Source: Collinsella sp. AF02-46-1 (GTDB lineage: Bacteria > Actinomycetota > Coriobacteriia > Coriobacteriales > Coriobacteriaceae). From it: DNA of 18,274 nt. The number at the start of each line of letters is the position of its first letter. The stretch's first letter is position 1. The DNA lies in NCBI RefSeq assembly GCF_003465825.1, contig NZ_QSBV01000026.1:1-18274 (forward strand), read 5' to 3'. The notes beneath the pieces are model-generated. The model searched no databases, was not told the DNA's origin, and saw only the letters and a list, made by a program, of their open reading frames with translations. Below are positions 13,134 through 18,274 of the stretch, piece by piece. Position numbers and translations under genes: made by a program.

Positions 13134-13855
13134 CGGTCTATGTGACGGGCGACATCCACGGTGGGCTCGACATGCAAAAGCTCCGCGACTGGGAGCTTGG
13201 GGATAGCCTTACCGGCGATGACTACCTCATTGTCGCCGGCGACTTTGGCTTTCCGTGGGATTTCTCTGCCGAGGAATGCGCCGATATCGCCTGGCTGGAG
13301 TCGCGCCCCTACACGGTGCTGTTCGTCGACGGCAACCACGAGCGCTTCGATCACTGGGCGGAGCGACCCATGGAACTGTGGCACGGTGGGCTGACGCAAC
13401 GCCTGTCGGATACTTCGTCTATCCGCCGCCTCATGCGCGGGGAGGTCTTCGAGCTCGACGGCTCGACGGTCTTCACCATGGGCGGTGCCACGAGCGTGGA
13501 CAGGGAATACCGCGTGCCGTATTCCAGCTGGTGGCCTCAGGAGCTTCCGGACGAGCGCGAATTCGATGCCGCGCGGGCCAAGCTCGACGAGGTCGGCTGG
13601 AAGGTCGACTGCGTCATCACCCATACCTGCGCCACGCGCATGCTCTCGCCGACGCTCTACCCGGACCCGGGCTGGGAACGCCCTGATGTGGACCGGCTGA
13701 CCGGATTCCTCGACGAGATCGAGGATCGCCTGGACTATAAGCACTGGTATTACGGTCATTTTCACCGAGACGGCAACCCGGACGAACGGCACACGGTGCT
13801 GTATGACCGGATCGTGAGGCTCGGGGACAAACTCCTGCCGTGGGGTGCGTACTGA
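13130..13855 (+). CDS. Metallophosphoesterase, second of three
   Basis: A 241-residue cytoplasmic esterase with an intact active site: TGDIHG (D8, H10), VAGDFGF (D38), DGNHE (N69, H70), ITHTC (H165) and YGHFHRD (H210, H212). Its start overlaps the stop of the previous gene, and its own stop TGA shares a base with the next ATG. It is a clear paralogue of the third gene: both begin MTVYVTGD and share GDFGF, DGNHE, LMRGEVF, MGGA, SWWP and VGWKVD at similar positions. Such proteins occur on phages and integrative elements. The substrate (nucleotide, RNA end or protein phosphate) cannot be read from the sequence. Confidence 0.87.
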   Translation: MTVYVTGDIHGGLDMQKLRDWELGDSLTGDDYLIVAGDFGFPWDFSAEECADIAWLESRPYTVLFVDGNHERFDHWAERPMELWHGGLTQRLSDTSSIRRLMRGEVFELDGSTVFTMGGATSVDREYRVPYSSWWPQELPDEREFDAARAKLDEVGWKVDCVITHTCATRMLSPTLYPDPGWERPDVDRLTGFLDEIEDRLDYKHWYYGHFHRDGNPDERHTVLYDRIVRLGDKLLPWGAY

Positions 13856-14592
13856 TGACGGTCTATGTGACAGGCGACGTGCACGGCAGGGCCGAGTACG
13901 GGTCCAGCCGGTTTGCATTCAAAAATTGGCCGCTGGGCCGGACCCTGACGCGCGATGACGCGGTGATCGTGGCCGGCGACTTCGGCTTTGTCTGGGATGG
14001 CTCGAATGCTGAGAGGTATTGGCTCGACTGGTTCGAGTCGAAGCCCTGGACCACGTGTTTCGTAGACGGCAACCATGAGAACCACCACGCCCTGGCCGGG
14101 CTGCCGGTGCGGGAGTGGAACGGCGGGCTCGTCCATGAGGCACGACCGCACGTGCTGCACCTGATGCGCGGAGAGGTGTTCGATATCGACGGGCTCACAG
14201 TCCTTGCCATGGGCGGCGCCGCGAGCAACGACAGGCAGTATCGCAAGGAGGGGAGGAGCTGGTGGCCCGAGGAGATGCCGAGCGAGAAAGAGACGGAACA
14301 CTGCCGCTCCTCGCTCGACCGCGTGGGCTGGAAGGTCGACTACGTTGTGACTCACGAGGCTCCTGCTGCCCTGGCTAGAGAGCTGTGTCGCGAACGCGGA
14401 CGTGAGTACCGCGGGGATCCGCTGCAAACCTTCCTGGGTGAGCTCGACGGACGGCTCGGCTACCGCGTCTGGTTCTTCGGTCACTACCATCGCGATAAAT
14501 GGTGCGACACCAGGCATCGCCTTATCTATCGAGACATCGTGCCGATCGAAGATGCTGCGCCCGGTTCTAGAAACCTTCTAAAAGCGCTCTAG
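13855..14592 (+). CDS. Metallophosphoesterase, third of three
   Basis: A 245-residue paralogue of the preceding gene with all metal ligands kept: TGDVHG (D8, H10), AGDFGF (D42), DGNHE (N73, H74), THEAP (H167) and FGHYHRD (H210, H212). The THEAP segment resembles many stand-alone metallophosphoesterases more closely than the THTCA of its neighbour. Start ATG 13855 overlaps the previous stop by one base; an in-frame upstream ATG would overlap the earlier gene by 16 bases and lacks a separate ribosome site. The last codons and the stop lie inside a perfect 15-bp inverted repeat (14565-14605). Keeping both paralogues with complete active sites suggests different substrates. Confidence 0.87.
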   Translation: MTVYVTGDVHGRAEYGSSRFAFKNWPLGRTLTRDDAVIVAGDFGFVWDGSNAERYWLDWFESKPWTTCFVDGNHENHHALAGLPVREWNGGLVHEARPHVLHLMRGEVFDIDGLTVLAMGGAASNDRQYRKEGRSWWPEEMPSEKETEHCRSSLDRVGWKVDYVVTHEAPAALARELCRERGREYRGDPLQTFLGELDGRLGYRVWFFGHYHRDKWCDTRHRLIYRDIVPIEDAAPGSRNLLKAL

Positions 14593-14605
14593 AAGGTTTC
14601 TAGAA
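14565..14605. terminator. Perfect 15-bp inverted repeat between convergent genes
   Basis: TTCTAGAAACCTTCT (14565-14579) and AGAAGGTTTCTAGAA (14591-14605) are perfect complements with an 11-base spacer. It lies at the 3' ends of the phosphoesterase operon and the convergent coiled-coil gene, so a two-way transcription stop is likely, but no T-run follows on either strand. A protein-binding site is the alternative. Confidence 0.5.
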
Positions 14606-14634
14606 ATCAGTTACCTGACAGGAAGGGCGCGGGA

Positions 14635-15213
14635 CTACTCGCCCCTCATCTTGGTCATGACCTCGACCTTGGCCTCGGCCACGGTCGCCCGCCGCTCGGA
14701 GGCGGCGAGGCGGTCCTTGAGGGCGGCGACTTCGGCCATCAGGTCGCGCTGGGCCAGGAGCGCATCGCTCAGCTCGGCTTGGGCTTTCAACGCGGCGTCA
14801 CGCTCGACGCGCAGACGCTCGATCTCATCGGACATGGCCTCAGCCTCGGCGTGGAGCTGGACGACCTGCCTGCTGAGCTCCCTGGCATCGGCGAGGTATC
14901 TGACGCTCGCGGCATGGAGCTCATTGTTTTCGAGCTCGATGCTCGCGGTGTCGAGCTCGAACTTCTCCTCGATAAAGGCGACCCGCTCATTGCAGTCGGC
15001 CTCAAGTCTTTCGTTCCGGTCTCTCGCCTCGACGAGCTTGCGGTTGAATTCGTCGAGCTGGGCCCTGAGTAACGCGTTCTCGGTCTTGAGATCGGCGGTC
15101 TCGCGCAGCAGCTTCTCTCGCCAAGCCTTTTCAATCTGCTCGGCGGCCTCATCGAGGACGTCCTTCGCGCCGGGCGTCTCGCTGATTTTTCTGTCGTTCG
15201 GGTTGTCTGTCAT
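14635..15213 (-). CDS. Coiled-coil protein of unknown function
   Basis: A 192-residue, highly charged protein predicted to be almost entirely alpha-helical coiled coil (about residues 20-190), with repeated Leu/Ala heptads such as LKTENALLRAQLDEFNRKL and DEIERLRVERDAALKAQAEL. No signal peptide, membrane segment or catalytic motif is seen. ATG at 15213 is chosen because GGAG is eight bases upstream; ATG at 15228 would include the ribosome site. It is convergent with the phosphoesterase operon and has its own upstream region with a GGCATGGC/GCCATGCC hairpin (15238-15256). Its composition matches neighbouring element genes. Possible roles include a relaxosome or segregation partner, but nothing shows this. 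Confidence 0.75.
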   Translation of the reverse strand: MTDNPNDRKISETPGAKDVLDEAAEQIEKAWREKLLRETADLKTENALLRAQLDEFNRKLVEARDRNERLEADCNERVAFIEEKFELDTASIELENNELHAASVRYLADARELSRQVVQLHAEAEAMSDEIERLRVERDAALKAQAELSDALLAQRDLMAEVAALKDRLAASERRATVAEAKVEVMTKMRGE

Positions 15214-15476
15214 CGTGCGGCACTCCAATCAACAATGGGCATGGCTCCGCCATGCCGTACGGCTGGGAACAAATACGCGGCCGCTGTTGAGTTGTGTTTG
15301 TCCTGCGCTTGGTGAGTTCTAAAAGCGTCTCAAGTCATACGTTCACGCAGGTTTTCGATTGGAGAAATACCGCACGTTTTCATGGTATCACGTGCCTTAA
15401 AGAACATGAATGGGCGGTCATATCGATTCGTTGAAAATAGCACCTACGACGTGCTGGTGGCGGGAGAGTGATGGCG

Positions 15477-15800
15477 TTAAAGATGTCGAGAATGATTATG
15501 GGAGTATTTTAGATGCAGGTATGAGAAAGGGTCGAATCGAAGTGTCTGGCCGGACGCCAATTGTCCGGGAACTGTTTCGGTTCGACCCTGCTTCATTTTA
15601 CATCCGCGGCATGTTTTTGTAGACGCCTGGCGATTACCGACCTTCACGACCTCGATGACGGTTTCCCCGTCCTCGATTCTTGCCAGATTGCGGTAGACAT
15701 GCTGCGTGAATGGTCGGATATCATTTGAGCCAGAATCATCTTCTATTGAAGCGGATTCTGGCTCAGTGGTTTTTAACTCGGTTGTTTGACAGAAGCCCAC
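15477..15800 (-). pseudogene. Weak or decayed small gene
   Basis: An open frame of 107 codons from GTG 15800, 21 bases after the winged-helix gene's stop and on the same strand, but without a ribosome site. The middle (IRPFTQHVYRNLARIEDGET and VIEVVKVGNRQ) reads like real protein. The second half (TCRGCKMKQGRTETVPGQ onward) looks like non-coding translation and overlaps a hairpin cluster. The first part contains the arms of the 15726-15765 stem. No family is recognised. It could be a remnant of a gene damaged by a frameshift. Confidence 0.3.
15726..15774 (+). terminator. Strong hairpin with T-run on the plus strand
   Basis: TGAGCCAGAATC (15726-15737) pairs perfectly with GATTCTGGCTCA (15754-15765), followed by GTGGTTTTT. 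This is a good intrinsic terminator for plus-strand transcription, although no plus-strand gene is recognised before it. It would stop transcripts running towards the integrase genes. Confidence 0.65.
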
Positions 15801-15821
15801 GTCGATAGTCGGGCTGTGGAC

Positions 15822-16208
15822 TTAAGATTTCGGGGGCTCCCAAGCGTTTTCGATCGCGGCGCGGTAGATTGCAGCGTAATTAAGCATCCAGCTGCCATCA
15901 CCAGTTTTTTGAATATACCCCTTATCCTTTAGAGAAGTATAGGCTCGGGATATCGTGTTCTTGCTCAAGTGGTAGTGATCCTCAATCCATTTGCTTCTAG
16001 CGCAAAAGCCCATGGGCCGTTTGTTTTTGGAAGGTTTTCCAAACTTCCATACGAGGCCGAGGATGAGACGCTCGGCGGCAACGGTGGTGACGCAGCACGC
16101 CCACTCGGGCACTGAAATAAAAATAGCTTTATCCATTTTCTCTATAATCTTTCGTTGCTCGGTAACATCATCGTTGAATATGTCGGAAATTGACGGTAGC
16201 TCGCTCAT
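15822..16208 (-). CDS. Winged-helix DNA-binding protein (regulator or replication-initiator-like)
   Basis: A 128-residue protein. Residues 68-108 (FCARSKWIEDHYHLSKNTIS, then LKDKGYIQKTGDGSWMLN) form a clear winged helix: a helix-turn-helix followed by a beta wing. The N-terminal part includes a hydrophobic helix (VTTVAAERLILGLVWKF). This arrangement is seen in small plasmid replication proteins of the RepL type and in transcription regulators of mobile elements; the sequence alone does not decide. It starts nine bases after the excisionase-like gene, so the two are cotranscribed. The ribosome site AGGCGG is weak. If it acts in replication, the excised element could copy itself briefly before transfer. 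Confidence 0.7.
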   Translation of the reverse strand: MSELPSISDIFNDDVTEQRKIIEKMDKAIFISVPEWACCVTTVAAERLILGLVWKFGKPSKNKRPMGFCARSKWIEDHYHLSKNTISRAYTSLKDKGYIQKTGDGSWMLNYAAIYRAAIENAWEPPKS

Positions 16209-16217
16209 GTTTACCGC

Positions 16218-16463
16218 CTAGTCAAGGTGGGCGGTACGACCTTCAAGCTGCTTGAAAAGCTCATAGAATGAGCTTTCAAACATGTAATTCGAGCGATGGA
16301 TTTGGATGAGCTTGCCGGACTCGCGCATAAACTTGCGCGCGGTGTTTTCGCTCCAGCCAGTGAGTTCGCGGATATCGTTAACGCGGAGTAACCGATCGCA
16401 CTGAGCGGCACCAGTGGGGAAAGTCGGTGTGGACGCCTGAGTGCTAATCTGTGGAGTAGCCAT
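16218..16463 (-). CDS. xis: Excisionase-like helix-turn-helix protein
   Basis: An 81-residue protein with a MerR/Xis-type DNA-binding segment, RLLRVNDIRELTGWSENTAR (residues 24-43), followed by a wing-like IHRSNYMFESSFYELFKQL. Size, fold and closeness to the integrase fit a recombination directionality factor that favours excision. The start ATG has AAAGGA nine bases upstream. It lies 218 bases downstream of the integrase stop on the same strand and has its own promoter candidate, so excision could be controlled separately from integrase. The N-terminal Thr/Ser/Pro tail (residues 1-20) is unusual for Xis. A simple transcription regulator is the alternative. Confidence 0.65.
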   Translation of the reverse strand: MATPQISTQASTPTFPTGAAQCDRLLRVNDIRELTGWSENTARKFMRESGKLIQIHRSNYMFESSFYELFKQLEGRTAHLD

Positions 16464-16481
16464 GATGAGCTATCCTTTCAA

Positions 16482-16555
16482 TGAGGGCCCTCCCTGTGCT
16501 TGTAAGACTTACCAGGTTCATAAGCACTTGGGGGGCCGGTTTTTATGACTACATG
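16482..16555. promoter_or_regulatory. Hairpin leader of the excisionase-like gene
   Basis: Stem GTGCTT/AAGCAC (16498-16530) holds an inner GTAAG/CTTAC pair, flanked by a C-rich and a G-rich arm near 16485 and 16532. Read on the plus strand it is followed by TTTTT, so it could stop opposing transcripts. Read on the minus strand it forms the 5' leader of xis and might attenuate it. Confidence 0.4.
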
Positions 16556-16575
16556 CGTAGCCATCTGACAGCTTT

Positions 16576-16604
16576 AGAATCTATTAAAACTCATTAGATG
16601 TCAA
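16576..16604 (-). promoter_or_regulatory. Promoter candidate for xis and the winged-helix gene
   Basis: On the minus strand, consensus TTGACA (16599-16604), 17 bases, GATTCT (16576-16581). The -10 is weak, but its second and last bases fit. It lies in the gap after the integrase gene and points into xis. Confidence 0.5.
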
Positions 16605-16681
16605 TCAAATAAAGCGTCTACCTGCGGAAATAGTAGTATAGTACCGTAATATTATTGATGAAACGATGAATGAATGACATG

Positions 16682-17929
16682 CTATTTCTCGCTTTTCTGT
16701 ATATAGGCGTTGATGAAGTCTTCGTAGCCTTTAACTGCTTTTATTTCTGATTGTTGAACGAGGCTTGTATACGTTTTGAGCGTGATATTGGGGTCCGCGT
16801 GGCCAAGAATACCTTGCACGCTTCTAACGTCCGATCCGTTCGCCAGCATAAAAGTGCTTACACAATGCCTGAGCTGATGCGGGCAGATGCCCTTATATAG
16901 TTTTCCGCCAGTCGAATTGTTCGGCTCATAGATTCCAAGATTACAGCTAACTGCGAAATCGCGAAACCAATGGTTGAAGATGTAGTTTTTCATGTGACAG
17001 ACAGTAGGGACCCCCTGCTTGACAGCAATATCGCTAATGATGGGAGTGCTGCCAGTCTGGGACAGCCCCAGAGAGGCCAGGAGCTCTTTTTGTATGGCTG
17101 ACCATGATTGAAGGCGTTCGGCCAAGGTTTCTCCAACGGGGATTTTGCGTTGGCTTTCTTGTGACTTGGGTGCCCTCAGTTCATGGTCGTTGGTGTACTG
17201 CCTGTCAATTTTCAAGGTTTTATTGGCAGGGTCCCAATCGCGCCATTCGAGGCCCAGCATCTCGCCTTTCCGCATACCCGTATACACTAGTACTAGCGTA
17301 CCAACAGCTTCGGCGGTGAGCTCAATGTGTTGAAGATGTGTGCATAGGGTAGCTACTTGGTCGATTGTCAGTGATTCTCTTTTGTTGCGTGGTCTGCGAA
17401 CATGAACGGTAGCGCAGGGGTTTCGGTCAATTATTCTCTTTGCGACTGCATTCGACAGAATCTGACGCAGTTTTGAATTGATTCGTACAAGCTCTGATGG
17501 TTTGTATTTTCCCGTACGACGAGCTTCGGCATATGCTTCTTCGATTAGATCGGGAGTTAGCCCCTCAATTGTCTGAAACGCACCGAATAGGTCTTCGATA
17601 TGCCTGCAATCGTACGCTTCTCTTTCATAGCTCGTTGGCACAAGCTCGGTGTCCCTATTTTCATGAAAGGCCCAGCAGTAGGACGCAAGCAAAGTGGGCT
17701 TTTTAGTTTTAGTGATCGTGCCAGAGGAGTTGATTTCAGCCAGCTTGGCCTGCATTGCAGCCTTAGCTTCTGTTTTAGTCTTGCAACGAACCGTATAAGT
17801 TGGGGATCGTTTGTAGCGCCCTGTCTTCGGGTCCTTGACTCCAAGGGAAAAATAATAGCGATAGGTGTTAGGTGATCTCTTGTCTTTCCAACACGTGCCT
17901 CTTCCGCTAATGAGTGGCTGTTCTGACAT
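16682..17929 (-). CDS. int: Tyrosine recombinase / integrase
   Basis: A 415-residue site-specific recombinase. All catalytic residues are visible: R220 (TGMRKGE), K255 (APKSQ), H351 and R354 (HQLRH), H377 (LGHAD) and the nucleophile Y387 (TYTSL). Residues 1-65 form an arm-binding domain of the Tn916/phage type (YRYYFSLGVKDPKTGRYKR), and about 80-175 the core-binding SAM-like domain. The start ATG 17929 has GGAG seven bases upstream. The gene begins about 190 bases inside attR and reads away from it, the common arrangement for elements in tRNA genes. It would recombine the 48-bp sites at 4499 and 18121. Confidence 0.95.
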   Translation of the reverse strand: MSEQPLISGRGTCWKDKRSPNTYRYYFSLGVKDPKTGRYKRSPTYTVRCKTKTEAKAAMQAKLAEINSSGTITKTKKPTLLASYCWAFHENRDTELVPTSYEREAYDCRHIEDLFGAFQTIEGLTPDLIEEAYAEARRTGKYKPSELVRINSKLRQILSNAVAKRIIDRNPCATVHVRRPRNKRESLTIDQVATLCTHLQHIELTAEAVGTLVLVYTGMRKGEMLGLEWRDWDPANKTLKIDRQYTNDHELRAPKSQESQRKIPVGETLAERLQSWSAIQKELLASLGLSQTGSTPIISDIAVKQGVPTVCHMKNYIFNHWFRDFAVSCNLGIYEPNNSTGGKLYKGICPHQLRHCVSTFMLANGSDVRSVQGILGHADPNITLKTYTSLVQQSEIKAVKGYEDFINAYIQKSEK

Positions 17930-18070
17930 CTTTGCACTCCGTTTCTTTGAATAGTTTTCAACAATTCATTGAGTGCAGTTTAGCTAAAGCCGTTAGTAAT
18001 ATGTTTGTAAAAGCATAGGCGCAGCTACCGGAGGCAAAAGACGCAAACTGCTATGTTTATCTGCGGTTAT

Positions 18071-18100
18071 ATGATGTTCAATGATGCTTGATGAATGGTA
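18071..18100. repeat. Three 10-bp tandem repeats near attR
   Basis: ATGATGTTCA, ATGATGCTTG and ATGAATGGTA follow one another without a gap, one helical turn each, 20 bases inside attR. They may be binding sites for the integrase arm domain or the excisionase. A related GATGAAACGATGAATGAATG occurs at about 16657, after the integrase gene. Confidence 0.45.
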
Positions 18101-18120
18101 GGGGGTAGCATTAAATCATA

Positions 18121-18168
18121 TCTCCTAAAGCGGGTGTCGACGGTTCGAATCCGCCCGGGGGCACCAGA
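18121..18168 (+). repeat. attR: second 48-bp copy of the tRNA-Arg 3' end
   Basis: Perfect copy of 4499-4546. It holds only the anticodon loop to the CCA end, so it is not a working tRNA gene. It marks the right limit of the element; the next bases are the original chromosome. Confidence 0.93.
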
Positions 18169-18176
18169 GATTTGTC

Positions 18177-18210
18177 GAGCCCGGTACCACCACGGTGCCG
18201 GGCTCTTCTG
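18177..18210 (+). terminator. Displaced original terminator of tRNA-Arg
   Basis: GAGCCCGG (18177-18184) pairs with CCGGGCTC (18198-18205), with ACC/GGT extending the stem inside, followed by TTCTG. It lies ten bases past attR, so before integration it would have followed the tRNA gene directly. From 18211 to the end nothing else is visible. Confidence 0.6.
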
Positions 18211-18274
18211 GTCTAAGGGCAGGGTTCGAGCCGGGCTTATAGGACAAAATGTGTGTCTACTTTAGGGGCGTCGG

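Larger units (their letters stand above)
15214..15821. other. Poorly coding interval with several inverted repeats
   Basis: About 600 bases between two minus-strand genes. It holds hairpins GGCATGGC/GCCATGCC (15238-15256), AGGGTCGAA/TTCGACCCT (15528-15589) enclosing CCGGAC/GTCCGG (15550-15568), and a strong 12-bp stem at 15726-15765. One weak minus-strand frame (15477-15800) has a gene-like first half. The rest, including 15257-15476, shows nothing I can support. It may be the remains of a decayed gene, a small RNA or a single-strand origin. Confidence 0.4.
4499..18168. mobile_element. Integrative and mobilizable element in tRNA-Arg(CCT)
   Basis: It is bounded by the 48-bp att repeats, with a tyrosine integrase and an excisionase-like gene at the right end and mobC/relaxase genes plus a hairpin-rich candidate oriT in the middle. 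No VirB4/TraE, coupling ATPase or other type IV secretion gene is present, so transfer would depend on a helper. Cargo is a giant surface protein, a small exported protein, a peptide locus resembling a type I toxin system, three metallophosphoesterases and a coiled-coil protein. One repeat copy would stay with each product on excision. Confidence 0.9.

Noticed and set aside
15410..15622. A 70-codon plus-strand open frame
   Set aside because: There is no ribosome site or recognisable motif, and its end runs through the inverted repeats at 15528-15589.
18121..18166. A second tRNA-Arg gene
   Set aside because: Only the part from the anticodon stem to CCA is present; the acceptor 5' strand and D-arm are missing. 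It is the att repeat.

Overview
The window is a stretch of high-G+C bacterial chromosome carrying an integrated mobile element. The mannose-family PTS operon followed by a DUF956 gene, the Actinobacteria-style LAXTG sorting signal and the general gene style suggest a gut actinobacterium of the Coriobacteriia (Collinsella-like). This assignment is inference; nothing in the window names the species.

Left chromosomal flank (1-4468). A minus-strand IS110-family transposase runs off the left edge, and behind its start lies a G+C-rich non-coding stretch that could be the IS end. Next comes an AT-rich regulatory region, then the operon manX-manY-manZ (EIIAB, EIIC and EIID of a mannose-type sugar transporter). 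A hairpin follows, then a manO/DUF956 gene. Between manO and the tRNA there are three tandem 62-bp units, each with an inverted repeat at fixed spacing.

Integrated element (about 4499-18168). A complete tRNA-Arg(CCT) gene lies at 4469-4544. Its 3' part, plus two bases, is repeated perfectly (48 bp) at 18121-18168, which marks attL and attR of a roughly 13.6-kb element. Left to right it holds: a replacement terminator for the tRNA, helically phased CCATTTTGG repeats, a 91-bp tandem repeat, a minus-strand XRE regulator, a 1116-residue surface protein (coiled coil - CAP domain - coiled coil - LAQTG anchor), a small secreted or lipid-anchored protein with a C2H2-like knot, a hairpin-dense candidate oriT, a MobC-like protein overlapping a relaxase, a 41-residue hydrophobic peptide locus that looks like a type I toxin-antitoxin module, a structured leader followed by three translationally coupled metallophosphoesterases, a convergent coiled-coil protein, a poorly coding stretch, and finally minus-strand genes for a winged-helix protein, an excisionase-like protein and a tyrosine integrase. 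I see no type IV secretion genes, so it is best read as an integrative and mobilizable element (IME) that borrows a conjugation apparatus.

The right flank (18169-18274) holds a strong hairpin that was probably the original terminator of the tRNA-Arg gene before the element inserted. No gene is visible after it.

The most interesting signals are the peptide locus at 12027-12322 (extended -10 promoter, sequestered ribosome site, nested 5'-3' pairing and a possible opposing promoter), the overlapping hairpins in front of the phosphoesterase operon, the three-phosphoesterase cassette itself, the 62-bp repeat array, and the overlapping alternative hairpins at 507-563.
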